DNA of 64,000 nt from an uncultured Lachnospiraceae bacterium (GCA_902761665.1 CACWLA010000005.1:1-64000); one strand, 5' to 3'; counted from the first letter of the stretch, positions 52,120 through 60,593 are shown. A program made the numbers and translations. The notes: a model not told the origin generated them from the sequence alone.

Positions 52120-52680
52120 TCAGAAATCAAGATTTCTGAAATACGGCATCAGCATCTCCATGATCTCTTCGTCGGAGCAGTCAAAATAGCCGGAGCCGTC
52201 GTTCGCAGCCAGCCGGAATCCTGCCTGTACGTTCTTGGTCGGCCGGATGGTGAGTCCTGCCTTGATCTCCTCCGCCAGTTCAGCCTTCAGCGAGTCGCTG
52301 ACCTCCGCCACTTCTGCCGTATATGCCGACAGATCTTCGCCTTCCGCGGCGGCGCGGATCAGCTTGCCGAGCGATTCACCGCTGAAGGAAGAACGGATCT
52401 TGGCCGACAGCAGCCGTTCGTATGCCGCCTGTACTTCGGCCTTAAACGCCAGCATGGCGTCACGCTTGGCCTGTTCGGCACTCACGATGGCGCTTTCCCT
52501 GAGCGTATTGATCTCCTTTTCCGAGGCTTCTTTGGTGCGGGCCGCTTCCGTTTTAGCCTCTGCTACGATTGCTTCCGCTTTCTTCTTCGCTTCGGCAAGA
52601 ATGGCGTCCGCCTCCAAGTTGGCCTGATCGATCCCTTCCTTACGGATCGATGAAACCAGATCCTGAATCTGTAATTCCAT
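52120..52680 (-). CDS. ntpE: V-type ATP synthase/ATPase subunit E
   Basis: This is a peripheral stalk subunit that anchors the catalytic head. The 186-residue product has a long N-terminal Ala/Glu/Lys coiled coil (about residues 15-110, ILAEAKKKAEAIVAEAKTEA) and a compact C-terminal domain ending MEMLMPYFRNLDF. It is the first gene of the operon E-DUF2764-A-B-D-I-K. The partner stalk subunit (G/H) is not encoded here. The AGGAGG lies about 12 bases from the ATG, slightly long. Confidence 0.9.
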   Translation of the reverse strand: MELQIQDLVSSIRKEGIDQANLEADAILAEAKKKAEAIVAEAKTEAARTKEASEKEINTLRESAIVSAEQAKRDAMLAFKAEVQAAYERLLSAKIRSSFSGESLGKLIRAAAEGEDLSAYTAEVAEVSDSLKAELAEEIKAGLTIRPTKNVQAGFRLAANDGSGYFDCSDEEIMEMLMPYFRNLDF

Positions 52681-52797
52681 AGATAAGCTTTGCCTCCTCG
52701 TCTGTATTTACTTTTCCTGCTGCGGCCCCGTTCCTTCCGTGAGGATCCCGGAACGTCTTCTGCGTGGTCGGACCGCACCGAATAATTTTTCTAACAT

Positions 52798-52826
52798 AGC
52801 ATAGCATATTTCGCCTGTTTCGGCAA
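52798..52826 (-). promoter_or_regulatory. Promoter of the V-ATPase operon
   Basis: TTGCCG (52826-52821), 17 bases, then TATGCT (52803-52798) on the minus strand, giving a leader of about 110 nt before ntpE. Confidence 0.65.
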
Positions 52827-52895
52827 GTTTTTGTGCTTTTGTACTTATAAAAATTAAGCGTCATTCCCGCAGACACTACCGTTATTTTCCCGTTC

Positions 52896-52924
52896 TTGCG
52901 CTTTTCCGCGAAAAATGATACAGT
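52896..52924 (+). promoter_or_regulatory. Possible promoter of the symporter-deacetylase pair
   Basis: TTGCGC (52896-52901), 17 bases, then TACAGT (52919-52924). The match is modest, but the location suits the first gene. Confidence 0.4.
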
Positions 52925-52959
52925 GGCGTTATCATATTTTTATACGGCGAGGCAGCCTA

Positions 52960-54474
52960 ATGGACGAAAAGAAACGCATCAAAAAGAATCTGATCATGTT
53001 CCCGCTCGGGACCATCGGCCGGGACATGGTCTATGCCCTGGTCACCAACTTCCTGATGACCTTCGTGCTCTTTACCCGTGACCTGACCGACGCGCAGTTT
53101 TCCGCGATCGCCGCCATCATGGTGGCCGCCCGCGTGTTCGACGCGCTGAACGATCCCATCATGGGCAACATCATCGAACGCACCCGTACGAAGATCGGCA
53201 AGTTCAAGCCCTGGATCATCGCGGGCATGGTCTCCACCTCGCTGGTGATCTACGCGACCTTCAACGTGAAGTTGCAGGGCTGGAGCTTCGTCTGGTTCTT
53301 CGGCGCCATGTACTTTGCCTACAGCATCACCTATACGATGGGCGACATCTCCTACTGGGGCATGATCCCGTCCCTCAGTTCCGACGGTGATACGCGCAAC
53401 GCCTTTACGGCCCGCACGACCCTGTTCGCCGGCATCGGCGGCACCGGCGCGGGCATCCTCATCCCCATGCTGACCACGGGCGCGGGCGCCATCGGCGGCA
53501 GCACCACGGTCGCCTACGGACGCATCGCCCTGGCCATCGCCATCCTCTGCCCCGCTTTCCTCTGCTTTACGCTCTTCGGCGTGAAGGAGGACCGGAGCTA
53601 CGAGGCCGAGCCCGTGCCGCCCGTCAGCTTCAAAAAGATCTGGAAGACGATCTCGGGAAACAGCCAGCTGATCTGGATCTCCATCATCTTCCTGATCCAC
53701 GAAGTGGGCAACACCATCGTCGTTTCCGGCGTCGGCTCCACCTACATCTATGCCGAATTCGGCTACCGCGGCGGGCTGTATTCGCTGTTCACGACGATCG
53801 GCATGTCGGTCACTGCGCTGCTCATGATTTTCTATCCCATGATCTCGCGCAAGGTACCGAGAAAGCGCTTCATGAAAACGCTCCTCATCGTTTCCGTCAT
53901 CGGCTACGCGATCATGTTCATCCCCGGCGTTCTCATGCGGTCCGGCACCGTAATGCTCGGCGGGATGGATCTCAAGTTCCTGCTCGTCACCCTCGGCTTC
54001 ATGCTGGCGAACTTCGGTCAGTACGGCTTCTACCTGATCCTGATGATCTCCGTCATCAACACGGTGGAGTACAACGAATACCTGCACGGGACGCGGGATG
54101 AGGGCATCATCACTTCCATGCGGCCGTTCCTGACTAAGCTTGCTTCCGCGCTCACCGTCGTGATCGCTTCCGCGACCTTCCTGCTGACCGGCGTGCGCGA
54201 ATACACCAACCAGATCTCCAAGCTGGAAAATGCCGCCGCGGCAGGCCGCATCACCGAAGCCGAGAAGCTTGCGCAGATCGACGGCGTCCTCGCGAACGTG
54301 ACCCACGGCCAGTCCACGGGCATCCTGCTCGTCATGATCGTCATTCCGCTCCTGCTGATGGCCGCAAGCTACGTGATGTACCTGAAGCATTACAAACTGG
54401 ATGAACCGGAATACGACCGCATCTGCGCCGAACTGAAGGCGCGCAGGGAAGGAGGATCGAATGAGTCTCACTAA
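52960..54474 (+). CDS. MFS transporter, glycoside-pentoside-hexuronide (GPH):cation symporter family
   Basis: This is a 504-residue membrane protein with about twelve segments. It has the GPH motif ARVFDALNDPIMGNIIERTRTKIGKFKPWII and a second-half match TIGMSVTALLMIFYPM. It should import a glycoside or sugar derivative with Na+ or H+. ATG 52960 is chosen (MDEKKRIKKN) although its ribosome site is weak; the open frame extends upstream without a better start. Its end overlaps the PIG-L deacetylase gene by 14 bases, so an N-acetylated sugar substrate is a reasonable guess. Confidence 0.88.
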   Translation: MDEKKRIKKNLIMFPLGTIGRDMVYALVTNFLMTFVLFTRDLTDAQFSAIAAIMVAARVFDALNDPIMGNIIERTRTKIGKFKPWIIAGMVSTSLVIYATFNVKLQGWSFVWFFGAMYFAYSITYTMGDISYWGMIPSLSSDGDTRNAFTARTTLFAGIGGTGAGILIPMLTTGAGAIGGSTTVAYGRIALAIAILCPAFLCFTLFGVKEDRSYEAEPVPPVSFKKIWKTISGNSQLIWISIIFLIHEVGNTIVVSGVGSTYIYAEFGYRGGLYSLFTTIGMSVTALLMIFYPMISRKVPRKRFMKTLLIVSVIGYAIMFIPGVLMRSGTVMLGGMDLKFLLVTLGFMLANFGQYGFYLILMISVINTVEYNEYLHGTRDEGIITSMRPFLTKLASALTVVIASATFLLTGVREYTNQISKLENAAAAGRITEAEKLAQIDGVLANVTHGQSTGILLVMIVIPLLLMAASYVMYLKHYKLDEPEYDRICAELKARREGGSNESH

Positions 54475-55228
54475 GACCGTTCTCCGCTTTGCCGCTCCGC
54501 TTCCGCAGGTGGAATCGTTCGAACGGTACCTCTTCATCGGACCGCACCCGGATGACATTGAGATCGGCGCCGGTGCGACGGCGGCAAAACTTGCTGCAGC
54601 CGGGAAGAAGGTAACCTTCCTGATCTGCACGGACGGCCGCTTCGGCACGGAAAACGCCCCGGGCACCGCGCCGGAAGAGCTGATCCGCCTGAGGAAGGCG
54701 GAATCCCTGGCCTCCGCCCGCGCCCTCGGCATTGACGACGTCCGTTTCCTGGAACTTTCCGACGGCGCCTTCTACGCCCCGACCGACCTCTTCCGCGGCA
54801 TCGTCCGCGTGATCGGCGAGGTAAAGCCGGAGCTCATTTTCGCGCCTGACCCGGACGTTTCCAGCGAATGCCACGCCGACCACCGGAACACGGGTGAAGC
54901 CGCAAGGCGCGCCGCCTTCTTCGCTCCCTTCCCGGAGATCATGAAGCAGCACGGCGCCGAGCTTGCAGACGTTCAGGCGCTCGCCTTCTACATGACGGCG
55001 AAGCCGAACCGCTTCGTGAAGGTAAAAGGCCTCATCGGCCGCCAGCTGGGCGCGCTTCTCCTCCACAGGACGCAGTTTCCGCGGGAATCCGAATCCTTCC
55101 GGACGATTTCCCTGTACCTGAAGCTCCGCGCCGCAGACTTCGGTCTGAGGAGCCTTAACGGCCAGGCGGAAGGCTTCCGCGTTCTCGGCCGGACGCAGAT
55201 GCACTGTCTGCCGGAAGCGGGAAAATAA
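54461..55228 (+). CDS. PIG-L family N-acetylglucosaminyl deacetylase
   Basis: LmbE/PIG-L enzymes are zinc hydrolases that remove N-acetyl groups from GlcNAc conjugates, as in MshB, BshB and DacB. The 255-residue product has the zinc/catalytic motif FIGPHPDDIEIGAGAT (residues 24-39), DGRFGTENAPG, and the second zinc motif ECHADHRNTGEAA. No signal peptide is present, so it acts in the cytoplasm, plausibly on cargo of the overlapping GPH symporter. The exact substrate is unknown. AAGGAGG lies inside the end of the symporter gene. Confidence 0.9.
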   Translation: MSLTKTVLRFAAPLPQVESFERYLFIGPHPDDIEIGAGATAAKLAAAGKKVTFLICTDGRFGTENAPGTAPEELIRLRKAESLASARALGIDDVRFLELSDGAFYAPTDLFRGIVRVIGEVKPELIFAPDPDVSSECHADHRNTGEAARRAAFFAPFPEIMKQHGAELADVQALAFYMTAKPNRFVKVKGLIGRQLGALLLHRTQFPRESESFRTISLYLKLRAADFGLRSLNGQAEGFRVLGRTQMHCLPEAGK

Positions 55229-55246
55229 GCATCTCCTGCACGAAAA

Positions 55247-55280
55247 AAGAGGGGTGATAACGACGGTCATCACCCCTCTT
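55247..55280. terminator. Bidirectional terminator between the PIG-L and M20 genes
   Basis: AAGAGGGGTGAT (55247-55258) pairs perfectly with ATCACCCCTCTT (55269-55280), with A run to the left and T-rich sequence to the right. Confidence 0.85.
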
Positions 55281-55292
55281 TATCTTTGTCCG

Positions 55293-56474
55293 TCATTCCG
55301 CGAGGAACTTGAGCGCGGACTTCACCATGACTTCCATGCCGTAAGGCAGGGCTCTCTCATCGGCGAAGAAACCGCCGCTGTGGATCGGATAGAACGGCAG
55401 TTCCGGATCGTGGCAACCCAGCCACCAGAAGGCGCAGGGCACCTTCTCGGTGTAGAAGGAGAAGTCCTCTCCGCCGAGTGCGGAGTTCTCAGGGATGACC
55501 AGCAGGTCATCGCCGCCGACTTCCCTGATCACGTCGCGGACCAGTTCAAACTTCTTCGGGTCGTTCACGGTCGGGCTGTAGCAGCGCAGGTACCTGAAAT
55601 CGTAGGTGCCGCCCATGCCTTCGGTCACGCCCTTGATGATGTTTTCGATGCGTTCGGGCATCTTGTTGCGCACTTCGGGATTGAGGTTCCGGCAGGTGCC
55701 TTCCATCGTCACGGTATCCGCGATGATGTTGTAGCGGGTGCCGCCGTTCATCAGGCCAATGGTCACGACCGCGCTGTCAAGCGGACCGACGTTGCGGGAG
55801 ACGATGCTCTGCAGGGCGCTGATGACCTGCGCCGCGATCACGATCGCATCGATGCCGGCATCCGGCTGCGAACCGTGGGCGTTCTTGCCGTGGATGGTGA
55901 TGAAGAAGCGGTCGGAAGAGGCCATCATGGCACCGTTGCGGATACCGATCTTGCCGGTATCGAGGGTCGGCCAGACATGCTGTCCGAAGACCGCATCCAC
56001 GTGCGGGTGCTCCAGCACGCCGTCTTCGATCATGGCCTTGGAGCCGCAGGCCGCGGCATCTTCTTCCGCCGGCTGGAAGATCAGCTTCACCGAACCGTCG
56101 AATTCATCCTTCAGTTCATTCAGCACGTAAGCCGCGCCGAGCAGCATTGCCGCGTGCGTATCGTGGCCGCAGGCGTGCATCACGCCGGGGTTCTCCGAGG
56201 TGTAGGGGAGGCCGGTGCATTCGGTGACGGGCAGGGCGTCAAAGTCCGCGCGCAGGCCGACGCATTTGCCGTGGCCGCGGCCGTGGATCAGTGCCGTCAC
56301 GCCGTAGCCGCCGACGTTCTCCTTCGGTTCCAGGCCGATCTCACGCAGCGTCTTTGCGATGTAATTCGCCGTTCCTCTTTCTTCGTGGCTCAGTTCGGGA
56401 TGGCGGTGGAACCATTCGCGGTGTTCCTTCACCTTGTCCCAGTATTTGTTGATGACTTCGCGAACATCACTCAT
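55293..56474 (-). CDS. M20 family amidohydrolase (HipO/AmhX-like)
   Basis: This is a 393-residue di-metal amidohydrolase of the peptidase M20D type, which hydrolyses N-acyl amino acids or similar amides. Visible motifs are RHPELSHEERGTANYI, MHACGHDTHAAMLLGAA (metal ligands), FQPAEEDAAACGSKAMIEDGV (catalytic Glu), and the C-terminal LGGEDFSFYTEKVPCAFWWLG. ATG 56474 is preferred because AAGGAGG lies nine bases upstream; an earlier ATG at 56483 overlaps that site. It follows the AbgA-like gene by 22 bases and is probably in one operon with it. Confidence 0.92.
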   Translation of the reverse strand: MSDVREVINKYWDKVKEHREWFHRHPELSHEERGTANYIAKTLREIGLEPKENVGGYGVTALIHGRGHGKCVGLRADFDALPVTECTGLPYTSENPGVMHACGHDTHAAMLLGAAYVLNELKDEFDGSVKLIFQPAEEDAAACGSKAMIEDGVLEHPHVDAVFGQHVWPTLDTGKIGIRNGAMMASSDRFFITIHGKNAHGSQPDAGIDAIVIAAQVISALQSIVSRNVGPLDSAVVTIGLMNGGTRYNIIADTVTMEGTCRNLNPEVRNKMPERIENIIKGVTEGMGGTYDFRYLRCYSPTVNDPKKFELVRDVIREVGGDDLLVIPENSALGGEDFSFYTEKVPCAFWWLGCHDPELPFYPIHSGGFFADERALPYGMEVMVKSALKFLAE

Positions 56475-56496
56475 GACATTCATCCTCCTTTATCCG

Positions 56497-57798
56497 TCAG
56501 TAATGCGAAACTTCCAGCGCCAGTGAGGCAAACACCCGGGCGCCGATGCCGATGACCCGTTCGTCTACGTCGAACAGGCCGTTGTGATGCGGGGCGGTGA
56601 GCGGCATGCCGATGATCATCTCGGTCACCTGGCCGCCGTGCGCCTGCACGTCCTGCATCATGGTCGTTACGTCTTCACCGCCGCCGAAATCGGTGCTGCG
56701 GATGATCTCGTCCACACCGTCCACGCCCGCGAGGATCTTCACGGTCTTGTCCACCAGTTCCTCGTCGCAGACGACGCTCCCGGCCGATCCCATGAATTTC
56801 GTCTCGACCGTGCAGCCGTACATGGCCGCCGCGCCGTTCAGCACTCTGAGCGCCGACTTCTCCATGTACTCATTGATCTCGTTCGTCACGCCTCTCGTCT
56901 CAATGGCGAGCGTCGCGGTATCCGGGATGACGTTCCGGCCGGTCCCCCCGTGGAAGGTACCGATGTTGATGCGGCTGGAGCCACCGTGATGGCGGGCGAT
57001 CGCCAGCATGTTGACGACGGCTGCCGATGCCGCACCGATGGCGTTGCAGCCCATGTCGGGCGCCGCGCCGGCGTGCGCCGCGAGCCCGTGGAAGACGGCG
57101 TCGAATTTCGTACTGGAGAGGAATCCGTAGCTGGATGCGGCGACCGCGCCGACATGCAGCTGCTTCAAGCCCACGTGCGCGCCGAAGAAATAGTCGCATT
57201 CCGAAAAGCGTCCGGTCGCGGTGAGAGATGCTGCGCCGCGAAGGCCCTCTTCTCCGGGCTGAAAGACCAGGATCACCTTGCCGGGCAGGACGTCCCTGTA
57301 GGCGCAGAGGATGCGCGCTGTGCCGATGCCGATCGCGGTGTGGGCATCGTGGCCGCAGGCGTGCATGCAGTGCGGATGCAGGGAGGCGTAGCCGCCGACA
57401 GCGGGCCTGTGCGTCTCCGCGTCCGATTCGTCACAGTCGTTGCAGTCGATGTCCACGCGGATCCCGACCGTGGGTCCGGGAAGCGCACCCTGAATTTCCG
57501 TGATGCAGCCGGTAAAGCCGCCTTTCATCTTTTCAATGAGATCCGGCCTGTCGGATTCGCCGAGCGCCCGCTCATAGCAGGCGTTCATCTGCGCTTCGGA
57601 AGGCATGCCGAACATCTTCTCCGGAACGTGGATCTGCGCCCCGAATTCCACGGGCAGGCCCAGTTTCTCCAGTTCCGTGATGATCAGCGCCGTCGTGCGG
57701 AATTCGGTCCAGGCCGTTTCCGGATGGCGGTGCAGGTCGCGGCGGATCCGGATCAGGTCCTCCTCCAGCGCCTTCATGTCGATACGGTCAAAAGTCAT
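56497..57798 (-). CDS. M20 family amidohydrolase, AbgA-like (p-aminobenzoyl-glutamate hydrolase subunit type)
   Basis: The 433-residue product resembles AbgA, a subunit of the E. coli enzyme that splits p-aminobenzoyl-glutamate. Motifs are RIRRDLHRHPETAWTEFRT, PHCMHACGHDAHTAIGIG, and FQPGEEGLRGAASL with the catalytic Glu. An internal dimerisation domain follows (HAGAAPDMGCNAIGAASAAV), then FGGGEDVTTMM. The central insertion and the nearby AbgT transporter support the AbgA-type assignment; no clear AbgB partner is seen unless the adjacent M20 protein plays that part. Substrate remains inferred. Confidence 0.85.
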   Translation of the reverse strand: MTFDRIDMKALEEDLIRIRRDLHRHPETAWTEFRTTALIITELEKLGLPVEFGAQIHVPEKMFGMPSEAQMNACYERALGESDRPDLIEKMKGGFTGCITEIQGALPGPTVGIRVDIDCNDCDESDAETHRPAVGGYASLHPHCMHACGHDAHTAIGIGTARILCAYRDVLPGKVILVFQPGEEGLRGAASLTATGRFSECDYFFGAHVGLKQLHVGAVAASSYGFLSSTKFDAVFHGLAAHAGAAPDMGCNAIGAASAAVVNMLAIARHHGGSSRINIGTFHGGTGRNVIPDTATLAIETRGVTNEINEYMEKSALRVLNGAAAMYGCTVETKFMGSAGSVVCDEELVDKTVKILAGVDGVDEIIRSTDFGGGEDVTTMMQDVQAHGGQVTEMIIGMPLTAPHHNGLFDVDERVIGIGARVFASLALEVSHY

Positions 57799-57821
57799 GA
57801 TGCATCTCCATTCATTTTTTT

Positions 57822-57856
57822 AACAGAAAAGCCTGCGCGGATATCCGGGCGCAGGC
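57822..57856 (-). terminator. Terminator after the NERD-like gene
   Basis: GCCTGCGC (57831-57838) pairs with GCGCAGGC (57849-57856), followed on the minus strand by TTTTCTGTTAAAAAA. Confidence 0.65.
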
Positions 57857-57865
57857 ACAGCAGTC

Positions 57866-58582
57866 TTATTCATTCTTCTCTTCTGCGGACACGTCGGCAG
57901 AAGTCTCCTGCGGAACCTCGACAAAAGAATTCTCCAGTGCCGTCTTGACGGCTTCCATGTCCAGAGGGACCTTGTCCAGCTTATAAGTACGGCGCCACGC
58001 CCCCATCTGCTGGATGGGAACGACATTGGCTGCTTTCAGGCCGTGGATCGAGAAATCCGCGCGTCCGTAGTTATCCGCAAAGACGACCAGCGGGATCACG
58101 GGGATGCTGCGCTGGTTGGCACGCAGGAGCACACGGGTGACCACGCCGCGCTGCTGGTCAAGATCGTTTAAGGGATTCGCTTCGTAGCGGATCTCCTTGC
58201 CGTAGGCAAAAGCCCATTCCTTCTCTGTCTTGCTCCCGATCACCTTGGTCCCCCAGGGGAAGACCTTGACCACGTAGACCCTGTCTTTCGCCACGTTGAT
58301 CAGTTCGCAGAAATGCTGCATGTCCGTCGTTTTGACCATCTTGTCAATGTAACAGACAGAGCCTTTTCCGCCGAGACGTTTCAGTTTCCTGGCCACGCGC
58401 TTCGTGGCATCTTTCTGATTGCGATGCTTTTTCAGGCTGCGGGTGACAAAGAAGAATACCAGAAAACCGATCAGCAGCAGAATGCCGAAAAAGATGTAAT
58501 CCCATTTGGTCTGCAGCTTCCAGGGCTGGAAATTGTCGGTGGAAAACCAGTTGCTGAACAGATGCTTTATGCTTTCGCCCAT
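57866..58582 (-). CDS. Membrane-anchored protein with a nuclease-related (NERD-like) domain
   Basis: This is a 238-residue protein of unknown function. A membrane segment (YIFFGILLLIGFLVFFFVT, residues 29-47) follows a short N-terminus. A cytoplasmic basic region comes next (RSLKKHRNQKDATKRVARKLKRLGG), then a region resembling NERD (DRVYVVKVFPWGTKVIGSKTEKEW, NPLNDLDQQRGVVTRVLLR, IPLVVFADN). The usual catalytic Lys of nuclease folds may be the VVKV Lys, but activity is uncertain. It ends in an acidic tail. It lies between the AbgT and AbgA-like genes, with terminators on both sides. Confidence 0.6.
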   Translation of the reverse strand: MGESIKHLFSNWFSTDNFQPWKLQTKWDYIFFGILLLIGFLVFFFVTRSLKKHRNQKDATKRVARKLKRLGGKGSVCYIDKMVKTTDMQHFCELINVAKDRVYVVKVFPWGTKVIGSKTEKEWAFAYGKEIRYEANPLNDLDQQRGVVTRVLLRANQRSIPVIPLVVFADNYGRADFSIHGLKAANVVPIQQMGAWRRTYKLDKVPLDMEAVKTALENSFVEVPQETSADVSAEEKNE

Positions 58583-58610
58583 AAACGGACCTCCGAAGGA
58601 GATTTGGAAG

Positions 58611-58639
58611 AGAAAGGGCCCTGAGGGGACTCAGGGCCC
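58611..58639 (-). terminator. Terminator after the AbgT gene
   Basis: GGGCCCTGAG (58616-58625) pairs perfectly with CTCAGGGCCC (58630-58639), followed on the minus strand by TTTCTCTT. Confidence 0.75.
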
Positions 58640-58672
58640 GGGGGTTGGCATCCCTTTACGGGAAGGCCTTTA

Positions 58673-60361
58673 TCACAGCTTGAGCGCCGCGGCCAGTTCT
58701 GCCGGCAGATGTACGCCGACACCGGGGCCGATGTTCAGGCCGATCAGCATCCAGATGGCCAGGAAGATGATCCAGGCGATCTGCAGCACGATACCGATCG
58801 GGAACAGGCCGGAAGCCAGCGTACCGATACCTGCCTTCTGATCGTACTTTCTGTTGATCAGGGACAGCTGGACCCAGAGGTAAGGGCTCAGAGGAGTGAA
58901 GGCGTTGGTCGGGGAGTCACCCAGACGGTAGATCAGCTGGATGAAACCGGGATGATAGTTCAGCAGCATCAGCATGGGCACGAACACGGGCGCCAGGATG
59001 GTCCACTTGGCGGAGCCGGACGGCACGAACAGGTTGATGAGACCGGTCATCAGGATGACGGCGACGATCAGGCCAAAGCCGGTGAAGCCGGCGGCCTTCA
59101 GGCCGTTGGCACCCGCTATGGCAAGGCAGGTACCCAGCTTGGTGTAGTTGAACATACCGGTGAACTGTCCGGCGAAGAAGCAGAACGCCACGTAGGAGCC
59201 CATGAGCTGCATCTGGTGAGTCATGGCCTTGGAGACGTCTTTGCTCTTCTTGAAGGTGCCGGCGGTGAAAGCATAGCTAAGACCGGCGACGACGAACAGC
59301 AGGAACAGCACGGGGATCAGGTTCTTCAGCAGGACGGAGCCCACGAACTCAGTGGAGTACAGGTACTTCTCGTTGCCGAAGATGCCCTTGACCGTGTGGC
59401 CTTTCTTGGCAGCCGCAGCGATCACGTCCGCGGCGGTCTGGCCCTCAGCGATCGTGTATTCCTTGCCCAGCGGGCCAAGGAAGAACAGCGCTACGACAAT
59501 GGCAAGATAAAGCAGAACGGCGATACCGGCTACGCGGAGGCCCTTCTTTTCTTTCGCGGTCACTTCGCGAAGCTGAGGCAGTTCATCTTTCAGTTCTTCC
59601 GGCGGTACGTATTTGCCGAAACGTTTTTCTACGATGAATTCGCAGACCGCGCCGATGACCGCGCCGCACAGGAAGGTGGAGGCGATCATGAAGAACCAGT
59701 TGCAGGTGACGTCGACGATGAAGTCAGGCATGGTCGTGTCAGCCAGGAAAGCCTTCAGGTTGGTGTTGGTAACGCCCTGCAGCAGGGAGTCGGTGCCGGC
59801 GATCATCAGGTTGGCCGAGAAGCCTGCCTGCGCGCCCGCATAGCCGTTGATAACACCGACGATGGGGTTCTTGCCCGCGCCGAGGTAAAGGACGGCAGCG
59901 ATGGGCGGGATGACGACCATGGCGGTATCGGAAGCGATGTTGCCGCAGGTACCGACGAAGGCGATGACGTAAGGCAGGATGGCCGGCGGTACGTTGCGAA
60001 GCTTATCGTTCAGCAGGCTGGTGATCAGACCGCCCTCTTCGCAAAGACCGATGGCCAGGCTCATGGTGATAACCAGACCCAGCGGTGCAAAGCCGGTGAA
60101 GTTGGATACCATGTTCCCTACGAAGTACCGCAGGCCGTCTGTCGAGATCGGGTTCAGGACCTTGACAACGGCGCCGGTGGCCGGGTTCGTTGCCTGTACG
60201 CCCAGAAGGCCCAGGATGCAGCCCAGTACTACCATGATGAAGAACAGGTAGATGAACAGGATGATGGAGTCCGGAAGCTTGTTACAAACTCTCTCGAGCC
60301 AGTCGAGGAATTTGTCGAGCCAGTTCTTTTTCTGGACTTCAACTTTGTTTTCTTCAGGCAT
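58673..60361 (-). CDS. AbgT family p-aminobenzoyl-glutamate transporter
   Basis: AbgT proteins carry p-aminobenzoyl-glutamate inward (E. coli AbgT), or act as sulfonamide exporters (MtrF, YdaH). The 562-residue product has a polar N-terminus of about 30 residues and many membrane segments. Family motifs include NFTGFAPLGLVITMSLAIGLCEEGGL, NIASDTAMVVIPPIAAVLYLGAGKNPIVGVINGYAGAQAGFSAN, and the second-half SGSAKWTILAPVFVPMLMLL. ATG 60361 (MPEENKVEVQ) has GAGGAGG upstream; the frame extends further without a site. The AbgA-like enzyme downstream favours an uptake role. Confidence 0.9.
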   Translation of the reverse strand: MPEENKVEVQKKNWLDKFLDWLERVCNKLPDSIILFIYLFFIMVVLGCILGLLGVQATNPATGAVVKVLNPISTDGLRYFVGNMVSNFTGFAPLGLVITMSLAIGLCEEGGLITSLLNDKLRNVPPAILPYVIAFVGTCGNIASDTAMVVIPPIAAVLYLGAGKNPIVGVINGYAGAQAGFSANLMIAGTDSLLQGVTNTNLKAFLADTTMPDFIVDVTCNWFFMIASTFLCGAVIGAVCEFIVEKRFGKYVPPEELKDELPQLREVTAKEKKGLRVAGIAVLLYLAIVVALFFLGPLGKEYTIAEGQTAADVIAAAAKKGHTVKGIFGNEKYLYSTEFVGSVLLKNLIPVLFLLFVVAGLSYAFTAGTFKKSKDVSKAMTHQMQLMGSYVAFCFFAGQFTGMFNYTKLGTCLAIAGANGLKAAGFTGFGLIVAVILMTGLINLFVPSGSAKWTILAPVFVPMLMLLNYHPGFIQLIYRLGDSPTNAFTPLSPYLWVQLSLINRKYDQKAGIGTLASGLFPIGIVLQIAWIIFLAIWMLIGLNIGPGVGVHLPAELAAALKL

Positions 60362-60466
60362 TTTCTTCCTCCTCTTTTTTTTCGGCGGGGACCAGCCGGT
60401 ACAAGACATCCGTGTCTTACGTCCGCAGCGGGTGGTTACGCTCCCCAAACCGATTTATTTGGTTTT

Positions 60467-60495
60467 ATCTTAATATATTTTTAATAAAATGGCAA
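60467..60495 (-). promoter_or_regulatory. Promoter of the AbgT gene
   Basis: TTGCCA (60495-60490), 17 very AT-rich bases, then TAAGAT (60472-60467) on the minus strand. About 100 bases of structured leader lie between it and the start codon. Confidence 0.65.
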
Positions 60496-60547
60496 GCATT
60501 ATTTTAGCCTTCGGAGGAGTTTGTTGCGAGAAAAAGCCTTTTTGCAC

Positions 60548-60575
60548 AAAAAAGGGCGCCGCCTGTGCGGCGCCC
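60548..60575 (-). terminator. Terminator after the SPFH gene
   Basis: GGGCGCCGC (60554-60562) pairs with GCGGCGCCC (60567-60575), followed on the minus strand by six T. Confidence 0.85.
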
Positions 60576-60593
60576 CGTTCCGGGCGGAAAGGT

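Noticed and set aside
60362..60466. Tetrahydrofolate or ZTP riboswitch ahead of AbgT
   Set aside because: Some short stretches look suggestive, but the conserved cores are not present. It is retained only as an unclassified structured leader.
58709..60484. A 591-codon plus-strand frame opposite the AbgT gene, and a similar 591-codon minus frame at 52957-54732 opposite the GPH symporter
   Set aside because: Composition (His/Asp/Arg-rich, no motifs) and lack of ribosome sites mark them as shadows. The opposite strands encode clear membrane transporters.
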